From the NCBI GenBank assembly GCA_964402715.1, contig CAYODJ010000005.1, positions 1 to 64,000 of the forward strand: 64,000 bases of DNA, in the 5' to 3' direction. The notes under the pieces are model-generated. The model ran no database searches. It saw only the letters and a list, made by a program, of their open reading frames with translations, and was not told where the DNA came from. A program made the position numbers and the translations under genes. Shown piece after piece: positions 40,575 to 48,801 of the stretch (its first letter is position 1; every line of letters starts with the position of its first letter). This DNA is from CALXOD01 sp964402715. GTDB taxonomy: Bacteria; Verrucomicrobiota; Lentisphaeria; Victivallales; Victivallaceae.

Positions 40575-40715
40575 AGGTGTTCTCCTTGCATTGCGATGTT
40601 GATTATGGTTCTGTCGTCAAGCTGTTGTCACGATGCTTCGCCCGAACGCAGTGCGTTCCGCTGTCCGAAAGCGGGAGGAAATTCCGCAGCAGCGGCGTCT
40701 CCGCCCGTTATGACG

Positions 40716-42551
40716 TCACAGTCCCGGGACTGTCCGCTGTTCCATGCGGGGAGTCCAGAAAAGATCCGTCTGCAATCCCAGGGGAAACAGGCGCGCGTTT
40801 CGATAGCGTCCGGACCAGGCCACCAGGGAATCCGGCGTGAACAGGAACGTGTAAGGCTGATCCTCGTGCAGGATTTCCGCGATTCTGTGGCAGAGTTTCA
40901 CCCGCTCCGGCATGCTGAAAGTCAGCCGCAGCCGCTCAATCAGCGCGTCCATCTCCGGATTCCTGTATCCGATGTGGTTGCTGCTTCCCTGCTTGTCGGC
41001 CTGCGAGGAGTGCCAGACCTGATACGGATCCGGGTCGTAAGGCATGGTCCATCCCAGCGTGCATGCCTCGAAATTCCGATCGGTCAGCCGCTGAATGCAG
41101 ACCGACCATTCCAGCGGCTGGATTTTCAGATCGATTCCGGCTCTGGCCATGGATTCCTTGATGATCGGCAGCATCTTCTGCTGCAGCGAATGACCGGCAA
41201 CCTGCATGATTGTGAACGAGAACCGTTTGCCGTCGCGATCCAGAACACCGTCGCCGTCGGTGTCGCGCCATCCGGCGTCCGCCAGAAGTTTTCTGGCCCG
41301 TTCCACATCATACGGCCACGGCCGGACGGCCGGATTGGAGTAGACGCTTTCAGGGAAGAACGGTCCGGAGATTATCCGTCCGAGATTGAAATAGACGTCC
41401 CTCAGGATTTTCTGCCGGTCGACCAGCATGGTCAGAGCCTGCCGTACCCGACGGTCTGCGAACAGGGGGTTGCGGAGATTGTAGCCGATGTATGAATAGA
41501 CGCGTCCTTGGTATTTGGCCTGTTTCAAGCCAGCCGCGGCGAGTGTTTCCGGAAGATCCGGCTTGATCCACTGCTCCGGCGTAAGCTCCAGCAGATCCAG
41601 CTGACCGGCCAGCAACGCCTGCAGGCGGGTGTTGGGGTGTTTGATCAGCTCGAAAGCGACATCCTTAAGCGGAGGACGGATTCCGTGGCGCGCGCCGAAA
41701 TAGTCCTCGAACCTGGTGAACACCACGCGGACATCTTTGTCCCAGCGCAGCAGCCGGTACGGTCCGCAGCCGACCAGAAGACGGTTGCGACGGTGATCGT
41801 CGTTGAAACGTCTGCCGTCGAACGCCCCGTCATATGCGTGATACAGATGGCGTGGCAGGGGGAAGAGGCTCAGAGTAGCGTCAAGCGAGCCGTAGCAGGC
41901 TGTCTTCCAGCGCACGACAAATTCGTACGGGGAAATGATTTCCACGGAATCCAGATCCTGATAGTAAACGCGCAACGGTTCGCAGTTTACGTCTGGATTT
42001 TTCACCGCCTCCGCGAAAAACCTGAAGTCGTCTGCGGTTACCTCCTTTTTTGTCCATTTTTTTCCTGTCACCGGATCGGTGAAATCGTGCCACAGCACGC
42101 CGCGGCGCAGTCTGATGCGGTAAGCGCGGTGATCAGGGGACACGTCCCATGACTCAGCCAGGAGGGGCCGGTATATCTCGGGCTTGCCGTAGTCGCGTGC
42201 GGCCAGCGTGCTGTGAGCGATCGCATAAAAATCGCTCACATATGCATCGTTGTTAATCAGGATATTGAGATTCTGGGTGTCGGCGCTGACGGAGCGGATC
42301 AAACGTCCGCCGGATTCCGACCGGCGGTCGAAATACTGAACGTTGGCGATCGTCGGATCCGCATGGTCAGCGTCCGGCGCGTCCGGCGTCGCGCTGTCCG
42401 CGGCGGGAGGCGCGGCGCCGTTCAGTCTGTCAGCCAGCAGCAACGCGCTCCGGTTGATGCGGTCAAGCGCATTCAGGATCAGAACACTGAACAGGATGAA
42501 GGACAGGGTCAGCACAGTGAGCAGAAATTTCAGATATCCTGTTCGATTCAT
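40716..42551 (-). CDS. Membrane-anchored family-5 solute-binding protein (oligopeptide/nickel type)
   Basis: 611 aa. An N-terminal uncleaved-looking transmembrane helix (7-28) is followed by an Ala/Pro/Asp-rich linker (about 45-66) and then a complete SBP_bac_5 fold: IYRPLLAESWDVSPDHRAYRI, LRRGVLWHDF, VTADDFRFF, GPYRLLRWD, LLELTPEQW, NPLFADRRVRQALTMLVDRQ and the C-terminal IGYRNPEMDALIE. There is no lipobox, so it is anchored by the helix rather than by lipid. No permease or ATPase lies nearby, so it may serve a remote ABC transporter or act as a periplasmic peptide sensor. It is 19 nt after the LptF/G gene, in the same operon. Confidence 0.88.
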   Translation of the reverse strand: MNRTGYLKFLLTVLTLSFILFSVLILNALDRINRSALLLADRLNGAAPPAADSATPDAPDADHADPTIANVQYFDRRSESGGRLIRSVSADTQNLNILINNDAYVSDFYAIAHSTLAARDYGKPEIYRPLLAESWDVSPDHRAYRIRLRRGVLWHDFTDPVTGKKWTKKEVTADDFRFFAEAVKNPDVNCEPLRVYYQDLDSVEIISPYEFVVRWKTACYGSLDATLSLFPLPRHLYHAYDGAFDGRRFNDDHRRNRLLVGCGPYRLLRWDKDVRVVFTRFEDYFGARHGIRPPLKDVAFELIKHPNTRLQALLAGQLDLLELTPEQWIKPDLPETLAAAGLKQAKYQGRVYSYIGYNLRNPLFADRRVRQALTMLVDRQKILRDVYFNLGRIISGPFFPESVYSNPAVRPWPYDVERARKLLADAGWRDTDGDGVLDRDGKRFSFTIMQVAGHSLQQKMLPIIKESMARAGIDLKIQPLEWSVCIQRLTDRNFEACTLGWTMPYDPDPYQVWHSSQADKQGSSNHIGYRNPEMDALIERLRLTFSMPERVKLCHRIAEILHEDQPYTFLFTPDSLVAWSGRYRNARLFPLGLQTDLFWTPRMEQRTVPGL

Positions 42552-42570
42552 GCCGCACGTCTCCGACGGT

Positions 42571-43656
42571 TTAGCGCTGACTGATCCGGTAGGTCAGCAC
42601 GGCGCCGAGTATCTGGAAAACGATGTTCGGCACCCACAGCAGGTACTGCGGGTATACGGCAGGGAATTTTGTCAGCGATTCACACAGTATGATCGACAGA
42701 AAGAACACTCCGGCCAGAATCACGCTCAAAAAAAGACCGACCGAGGTTTCACGGCGGGACGTTCGGATAGCCAGAGGCAGTCCGAGCAGCAGGAACGCGA
42801 TGGGCGACAGGGCGAAAGCAATGCGCTGATTAAGCTCCACTTCCAGTTTGGTGGTGTCCTCGTTCAGCAGTTTCGTCAGTCTGATTCTGGCCATCAGATC
42901 CTTGAGCGTCATGTATTTCGGCTTTTCGCCGAGCGCTATGCTGTTCAGCTGCTTGCCGTAGTTGAATGAAAATTCGAGTTCCTTGTGAAAATTCCGCGTT
43001 TCCGGCTGCGTCTTCTTGTCGATCACCATGCAGTCGTGCAGTTTGACCACAAGCATCTGATTCTTCTCGTCGACATCCAAGGTGCCGGATGCTGCGGATA
43101 GATCCTGTCCGACATGCTCTGGATCCGCCAGTGTGTAGATCTGGATGCCGCTGAGTCCGTTTTCCCCGACTTTGTCGTCGATGTTGATGATGGTGTTCTC
43201 GTAATGAATCGGCCGTCCGGGTTCGAACAGCGCCAACGGCTGGTCGATGGCGGCGACGGTCATAAGCTGGCGGGACCGTCCCAGGAGCGGCGGACCGAGC
43301 TGCACCTGCAGATAGAGGCACAGCGCGGTCAGAGCCACGGTGATCAGCAGGATCGGCGAGACAATCTGCAGAATGGACACGCCGCAGGCGCGCATGGCGG
43401 TGATTTCGGAATCGGCGGACAGTCTGCCGAACTCCAGCATCACGCCCACCATTATCGCCCACGGGATGGTGAAAGTGAGGACGATCGGCAGGATGTACAT
43501 GGTGAACTTGCAGAAAGTCAGAAACGAGATGCCCTGCGCCAGAAGATCCAGCACCTTGACCAGATTCGCTCCGGTCATGCCGAAAGTCAAAATGCCGATC
43601 GCCATGCCGAATGCAAGCAGGAAACCGCGCGTGACGTACCAGTTTAGAATAAACAT
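42571..43656 (-). CDS. LptF/LptG family LPS export permease
   Basis: 361-aa inner-membrane protein of the YjgP/YjgQ family, the permease part of the LptB2FG ABC exporter that extracts LPS from the inner membrane. Three hydrophobic segments at the N-terminus (about 10-30, 50-75, 98-118) surround the conserved LGRLSADSEITAMRACG-type coupling region (EFGRLSADSEITAMRACGVS). A periplasmic jelly-roll domain (about 125-265) follows, then three C-terminal helices (FALSPIAFLLLGLPLAI onward). A single copy is seen here; its LptF or LptG partner must be elsewhere. It has its own promoter candidate at 43738-43766. Confidence 0.9.
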   Translation of the reverse strand: MFILNWYVTRGFLLAFGMAIGILTFGMTGANLVKVLDLLAQGISFLTFCKFTMYILPIVLTFTIPWAIMVGVMLEFGRLSADSEITAMRACGVSILQIVSPILLITVALTALCLYLQVQLGPPLLGRSRQLMTVAAIDQPLALFEPGRPIHYENTIINIDDKVGENGLSGIQIYTLADPEHVGQDLSAASGTLDVDEKNQMLVVKLHDCMVIDKKTQPETRNFHKELEFSFNYGKQLNSIALGEKPKYMTLKDLMARIRLTKLLNEDTTKLEVELNQRIAFALSPIAFLLLGLPLAIRTSRRETSVGLFLSVILAGVFFLSIILCESLTKFPAVYPQYLLWVPNIVFQILGAVLTYRISQR

Positions 43657-43737
43657 GTCACCATTCCGAAATTCGGTGAAAAGAGACGTCCGACCGTCTC
43701 CGCAGTCCTAGAGCGGACATTCGAGCCGACATGCGGG

Positions 43738-43766
43738 AAAATACACGTGCAAACGCGGTTTCGCAA
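43738..43766 (-). promoter_or_regulatory. Putative promoter of the LptF/G-SBP-dapB-lpxB unit
   Basis: Minus strand TTGCGA (43766-43761), 17-bp spacer, TATTTT (43743-43738). Predicted start near 43731, leader about 75 nt. Confidence 0.5.
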
Positions 43767-43918
43767 ACGGCAGTTTTTTTTTTGCTTGAAAAAATCACCG
43801 GGCGGTGTAGCTTTCTGAATACTTTGTCCGCTATTACACGAACATCGATGTGCGACATGACCTCTTTTTCCCCAAGAAAACAGACCTGCCTTGAGCTTTC
43901 CCCTGTGACGGTGATTTC

Positions 43919-46033
43919 ATGATGTCGGAAGAGTGCGGCGACGACCGTGGGGACTGGCCGTTGGATGAGATCATCGGCCCGTTCGAGGAGGAGGTGTTCC
44001 GCGACGATTTTCAACTGGAGGCGGAGACGGCCGAATTTTTCGCGCCGGGTGGAACGCTGCAGAAAGCCAACCGGCTGGACGGACGGATCTGTGAGTTCCG
44101 GCCGCAGCAGCTGTCTATGGCCCGGGCCGTGGCCGAGGCTCTGACGACCGGCCGCAATCTAGCCGTGGAAGCTCCGACCGGCGTCGGCAAGAGTTTTGCG
44201 TATCTCGCGCCGCTGGTGTTCCGCTCCCGCGTCGCCGGCCGGCCGGCGCTGGTCTCGACGGAAACGATCAATCTTCAAGAGCAGCTGGTGCACAAGGATA
44301 TTCCGCTGCTGAAGGAGCTCACCGGCGTCGCTTTCAGGACGGCGCTGGCCAAGGGGAGGGGTAATTATCTGTGTCTCAGACGGCTGCTGCTTTTCGCCGG
44401 AGAGGAGAGGGGTTCCGTGCTTCCCGCGCCGTCCGTGGCCGTCGATCTGGAGCGTCTTCTGGACTGGTCGGAGCAGACTGCGGACGGCGACAGGGACGCT
44501 CTGCCGTGGCGTGTGCCGCCGGAAGCATGGATGATGGTCTGCTGCGAGGAGGGGAACTGTCAGGGCCCCAAGTGCGACTGTTTCCGCAGCTGCTTTTATT
44601 TCAAGGCGCGGCAGGAATGGGAGAAGGCCGACATAGTTGTGGCCAATCACGCGCTTTTTTTCACGGATTTGGCGATGCGCGGCGGATTCGCCGACGGCGG
44701 CCTGCTGCCGAATTACGGCGCGGTTGTGATCGACGAGGCGCACATGCTGGAGGACAACGCCGCCGAGTATCTCGGCATGCATCTTTCTCAGTCCGGGCTC
44801 TTCGGCATGCTGAACCGCCTGTTTCAGCCGGATTCCGCCCGCGGGCTGCTGATGCGATCCGGTGCGGACACGCTGGCTCTGCGTCAGATCATTGTGGCGC
44901 TGAGAAATGAAGTGAATCAATTTTTCGCCCCTTTCAGGACGTATCTCGATAAGAATCCGGATCGGCACGGCGGCTATGAGGCCGGTGCAAGGAGGATACG
45001 CGAATGCGGACGTTTCTCCGATACGCTGTCCGAACCGCTGAAAGTGCTGTACAGGAAATTGTCGGAATTCTGCGACGCGCAGGATGATGAATCCTACCGG
45101 ACGGAACTGCAGGCGCAGCTGGATCGTTGCCGGGCATACATCGACGACGTTCAGTCATTCATCGGCATGGAGCTAGCCGATTCGGTCTATTTCGCTGAAA
45201 ATGATCGCGGCGGCGTGGAACTGAATGCGGCGCCGCTCAACGTCGCCGACTTGTTGCGTGACCTGCTGTTCACGAAGGGTTTCCCCGTGATTCTGAGCAG
45301 CGCGACGCTCACCGTGCGCGGCGGATTCGATTTTTTCCGAAGCCGTGTCGGATTCGACAACGGTGATGTGTTGCGGCTGGATTCGCCGTTTGATCCCAGT
45401 CAGGCGAAAGTTCTCGTTTCGCGGACGATGCCTGAGCCATCCCGGGAGGAGTACCATGACGCGCTGGTGCGGACCATTCCTCGTTATCTTGAGATGACCG
45501 GCGGGAAGGCGTTCGTGCTGTTCACCAGCTATGCCGCTTTGCGATACTGTGCCGCGCGGCTGCAGGAGTACTTCGAAAGAAAACAGTGGACACTGCTGGT
45601 GCAGGGAGGCAGCCTGTCCCGATCCGCCATGCTGCGCGCCTTCCGTGACGATGTGAACTCGGTTCTGTTCGGCACCGACAGTTTCTGGACCGGTGTGGAT
45701 GTGCCGGGGGAGGCGCTCAGCAACGTGATTGTGACAAAGCTTCCGTTTCCGTCTCCTGGCAATCCGGTTGTGGCGGCGCGCGGCGAGCGGATCGAGGAGG
45801 CCGGAGGGAATGGTTTTCTCGATTATTACCTTCCGTCGGCGGTCCTGAAATTTCGTCAGGGGGTCGGGCGATTGATTCGCGGACGTCAGGATCGGGGAAT
45901 CATAGTCATCCTTGATCATCGTGTGATTTCGAAGGGGTACGGGCGCAGCTTTCTCGACTCGCTGCCGTACCCGCTGGTGATCGACGACGATTTTTCGGCG
46001 GATTCTGATTTTCCCGGCGTCGGTTCGCGATGA
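43919..46033 (+). CDS. dinG: DinG/YoaA-type ATP-dependent helicase (XPD family)
   Basis: Superfamily-2 5'-3' DNA helicase for repair or replication of structured DNA. 704 aa; Q-motif region FRPQQLSMARAVAEAL, Walker A APTGVGKSFAY (about 84-94), then four cysteines consistent with an XPD-like [4Fe-4S] site (CCEEGNC...CDCFRSC, about 206-225), VVIDEAHMLED (DEAH, about 270-280), LSSATLTV, and the C-terminal motifs FGTDSFWTGVDVPG and RQGVGRLIRG. An acidic N-terminal tail of about 60 residues precedes the core. ATG 43919 or ATG 43922 may be used. No exonuclease domain is fused. Confidence 0.92.
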   Translation: MMSEECGDDRGDWPLDEIIGPFEEEVFRDDFQLEAETAEFFAPGGTLQKANRLDGRICEFRPQQLSMARAVAEALTTGRNLAVEAPTGVGKSFAYLAPLVFRSRVAGRPALVSTETINLQEQLVHKDIPLLKELTGVAFRTALAKGRGNYLCLRRLLLFAGEERGSVLPAPSVAVDLERLLDWSEQTADGDRDALPWRVPPEAWMMVCCEEGNCQGPKCDCFRSCFYFKARQEWEKADIVVANHALFFTDLAMRGGFADGGLLPNYGAVVIDEAHMLEDNAAEYLGMHLSQSGLFGMLNRLFQPDSARGLLMRSGADTLALRQIIVALRNEVNQFFAPFRTYLDKNPDRHGGYEAGARRIRECGRFSDTLSEPLKVLYRKLSEFCDAQDDESYRTELQAQLDRCRAYIDDVQSFIGMELADSVYFAENDRGGVELNAAPLNVADLLRDLLFTKGFPVILSSATLTVRGGFDFFRSRVGFDNGDVLRLDSPFDPSQAKVLVSRTMPEPSREEYHDALVRTIPRYLEMTGGKAFVLFTSYAALRYCAARLQEYFERKQWTLLVQGGSLSRSAMLRAFRDDVNSVLFGTDSFWTGVDVPGEALSNVIVTKLPFPSPGNPVVAARGERIEEAGGNGFLDYYLPSAVLKFRQGVGRLIRGRQDRGIIVILDHRVISKGYGRSFLDSLPYPLVIDDDFSADSDFPGVGSR

Positions 46034-46531
46034 CGACACGGTTTTTCCGCCGCCCGGCGGATGCGTTACGACCGGATTCATGTCCATGAACCGGCGCATT
46101 GACGTATTTCCCGGCTTGATGTCTCGGGGGAGTGCTGTTTAGGCGGCAAGGATGCGGCCGCCCCGTTCATGAAGAAGCCCCTGGCGGTCCGTTCTCCGCC
46201 GCGAATCAAGTCTCCTCCCGTCCTGTCCGTCGGCAATCATCTGTTCAGTCCACGTGCGCCAAAATGGCGGATCGCCTGACTTGACATACCGTCGCGGGCG
46301 GATTATCCTAAGAACGACATCATCGAGGCGTTTCAAGACGAGACATTTGTGATCGTGGCGGGCCTGGTTGTGAGATCATGGCTTCCGGGCGATGGTCCGG
46401 GACGGAGAGCGGTGGTGCTTCGTCGTTCATCCGTCGGATCGGCGCGTGCGGCGGCGGGTTTTTCTTTGGCCACGGGTGTCCGCCCCGTCGGATCGGTGCC
46501 GACCGGGGATAAAGAGAGGAGATTGCGGAAG
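46034..46531. other. Intergenic region between dinG and the thioredoxin gene
   Basis: About 500 bases. It carries a near-consensus promoter (46281-46309) and then a leader of about 215 nt. The thioredoxin frame is open back to 46349, but that part has no signal sequence and no conserved motif and is treated as untranslated. A 6-bp hairpin TCCGCC/GGCGGA just after dinG has no T tract. Confidence 0.55.
46281..46309 (+). promoter_or_regulatory. Putative promoter of thioredoxin-dsbD operon
   Basis: TTGACA (46281-46286, perfect consensus), 17-bp spacer, TATCCT (46304-46309). Confidence 0.65.
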
Positions 46532-47008
46532 ATGAGGAAAATTGGTTTGCTGTGTGCTGTGACGTTCGGAGTCGTCTGGATGTGCGCCGCCGATGTTCCC
46601 AAAGGTTGGAGCGTCGATTTCTCCGCCGCGCAGAAAATCGCCGCGGAGAAGAAGCGTCCGATGTTGCTTCTGTTCACCGGATCTGACTGGTGCCCTTACT
46701 GCATACGTCTGGAGAGGAATGTGTTGTCCAAGGATGCGTTTCGGAATTTTGCCGGCGAAAAACTGGTTCCGGTGTATATCGATTTCCCCAGATTGAATAA
46801 ACTGACGCCTGAACAGCTGCGATCCAACAAGGCGTTGGCGTCCCGCTACAAAATCGAGGGTTTCCCTACAGTCGTGCTGACAGACGCCTCCGGCAAGGAA
46901 ATCCGACGTTTCGGTTACACTCCAGGATTTATGAAGGCGCTTGAGGACGCAGTGTCCGGCAAGCCGGCCGGCGACGGGGCTGCGGGAGACGACGGCAACC
47001 GCAGATGA
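46532..47008 (+). CDS. Secreted thioredoxin-fold protein
   Basis: 158 aa from ATG 46532, with GGAG 10 nt upstream. A signal peptide (MRKIGLLCAVTFGVVWMCAAD) directs it to the periplasm. The thioredoxin fold has the active site SDWCPYCIRLE (about 49-59, CxxC) and the cis-proline segment IEGFPTVVL, ending with a Gly/Asp-rich tail. WCPYC differs from the WCGPC of housekeeping thioredoxin and is typical of the periplasmic thioredoxin_7-like group. It overlaps dsbD by 4 nt, so DsbD is the likely electron donor. Probable job: reduction of periplasmic disulfides; the target is unknown. Confidence 0.88.
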   Translation: MRKIGLLCAVTFGVVWMCAADVPKGWSVDFSAAQKIAAEKKRPMLLLFTGSDWCPYCIRLERNVLSKDAFRNFAGEKLVPVYIDFPRLNKLTPEQLRSNKALASRYKIEGFPTVVLTDASGKEIRRFGYTPGFMKALEDAVSGKPAGDGAAGDDGNRR

Positions 47009-48603
47009 CAATCTGGGGGAAAATGCCCCTCGTGCCGCTTGCGCTGATTCTGACGTGTTCGTTTCCGAGCGGAGCGGACGAGGCCGGTTTCTGCGTATGG
47101 CGGGCGCACGTCGGCGGAGGACGGATGATTGTCGAGGCGGATGTCTCCGTCGGCTGCTATCTGTCTGCCGCTGGCACCCGTGTTGATGCGAACATCGGAG
47201 GCGTCGCCGTCGTTTTTGATCGCGTTCCGGAGGCGGAGGATTCCCGTGACGGTTTCTCGGGAAGCGCGGACAGGATTTATCCGTCCGGACATCATGAATG
47301 GAGCGCCCCTGCAGTCACGACGGATGAAACGTTCGACGTGACGGTGGAGTACCAGGGATGCCGCGAAGCATCCGACGACGGACCGGCGGTGTGTTTTCCG
47401 CCGAGAATTTTGCATTGGAAAGTGAATGCGTCGCAAGCCTCATCGGACTTCGAGTCATTCCGCAGCGGCGGGATAGCCGCGTCCGGATCTTTCGTCGGCG
47501 GAGACAGTGAAGTGGACGACATGCCGTCTTTCCGAGTCGTCGGCAGCGCCGAGGGCGCAATGGCGACGGATGAGTTCATTGATTTTCTTCGCGCCCGCTC
47601 GGGGAAAGTCAGCGGCGGTTCTGCCGGTAGATTCGCCATGGAAGGGTGGATCGTGATTCTGCTGACATTGCTGGGCGGTCTTGGACTGAATCTTACTCCA
47701 TGCGTGCTGCCGATGATTCCGGTGAGTCTTGCCGTTGTTGCCGGAACCGGCAAATCGAGCCGCCGATCCGGCGCACTGTACGCCGGCGTGTACGGCGCGG
47801 GCATGGCGGCGGCGTACGGCACGCTCGGAACCGCGGCGGTGCTGACGGGCGCGAGGTTCGGCGCATGGTGTTCCTCTCCGTGGTTCAACTGGGGAGTTGC
47901 CGCAGTCATGGCGGCGCTGGCTCTGGCGGCGTTCGGCGTCTGGCACCTGGATTTCTCCCGTTGGTCGGCCGGAATCAATCCGACGCGGATGGGACTGGGC
48001 AGGGCTGCCGCCGCTTTCCTGCTCGGAGCCATGGCGTCGCTGCTCGCGGGAGCCTGCGTGGCTCCGGTGCTGACCGCAGTGATTGTTTTCGCCGTCAACC
48101 AATATGCGGCGGGGAATTCCGCCGGACTGCTGCTGCCGTATGTGCTCGGAATCGGCATGGCGTTGCCATGGCCGTTGATGGGCGCCGGTATGGCGATACT
48201 GCCGAGGCCGGGGAGATGGACGGAACGTGTCAATGCGGTTTTCGGCTCTGTTCTGCTGCTGGCCGCAGGTTACTACGTCTGTCTGGGGTTCACCCATCTG
48301 CCGGGTCGATTCGATCCCGATCGTGAATTGAACAAGGTGAAAATCGCATTGACGCAGAGTCTGGAAAGAAAGCTCCCTGTGCTTATAGACTTCTGGTCGT
48401 CATGGTGCAGGAACTGCCGTGAAATGGACAGGCGCGTTCTGGCCGACCCTGCGGTGGAGAGGGAGCTGAAGCGCTTCATCGTGGTCAGATTTCAGGCCGA
48501 AGATCTGACCGATCCTGCCGTCGCCGCGTTTCTGAACCGATTCGGATTCAACGGACTGCCGGCCTTTGCCGTCATCGAGCCGTTGCGTGACAGTCTCCGG
48601 TGA
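47005..48603 (+). CDS. dsbD: Thiol:disulfide interchange protein DsbD
   Basis: Carries reducing power from cytoplasmic thioredoxin across the inner membrane. The 532-aa protein contains all three parts. The alpha domain (about 30-140) has the active cysteines C119 and C130 in YQGC...CFPP; they are separated by 10 residues, against 5 in E. coli. The transmembrane domain (about 212-430) has NLTPCVLPMIP and GACVAPVLTA, holding the redox cysteines. The gamma thioredoxin domain at the C-terminus has SSWCRNCREMD (about 465). There is a signal peptide at the N-terminus. The gene is coupled to the thioredoxin gene before it. Confidence 0.95.
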   Translation: MTIWGKMPLVPLALILTCSFPSGADEAGFCVWRAHVGGGRMIVEADVSVGCYLSAAGTRVDANIGGVAVVFDRVPEAEDSRDGFSGSADRIYPSGHHEWSAPAVTTDETFDVTVEYQGCREASDDGPAVCFPPRILHWKVNASQASSDFESFRSGGIAASGSFVGGDSEVDDMPSFRVVGSAEGAMATDEFIDFLRARSGKVSGGSAGRFAMEGWIVILLTLLGGLGLNLTPCVLPMIPVSLAVVAGTGKSSRRSGALYAGVYGAGMAAAYGTLGTAAVLTGARFGAWCSSPWFNWGVAAVMAALALAAFGVWHLDFSRWSAGINPTRMGLGRAAAAFLLGAMASLLAGACVAPVLTAVIVFAVNQYAAGNSAGLLLPYVLGIGMALPWPLMGAGMAILPRPGRWTERVNAVFGSVLLLAAGYYVCLGFTHLPGRFDPDRELNKVKIALTQSLERKLPVLIDFWSSWCRNCREMDRRVLADPAVERELKRFIVVRFQAEDLTDPAVAAFLNRFGFNGLPAFAVIEPLRDSLR

Positions 48604-48801
48604 TGAGGGCGGGGAATCGATGTCAATTTCGCGGCAACCGGCTCATTTGCGGAGGGGGGCACGACGGCACATCTCCGATTTCTCACGTTCAGGGGCGTAG
48701 AGAGCGTGCCGGCGTCATGTGCGGAGCGGAGCCGGTGCTCCGGGTTCTTAGGGGAGGGACGGCCGGCTTGCGTCGGTGCGCCGGAGGCGGCGGTATGTGC
48801 G

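Noticed and set aside
43786..43813. TTGAAA-16-TAGCTT as a dinG promoter
   Set aside because: The -10 box matches the consensus at only three positions; not better than chance in this region.
46034..46070. TCCGCC/GGCGGA hairpin after dinG as a terminator
   Set aside because: Stem of 6 bp with no T tract following.
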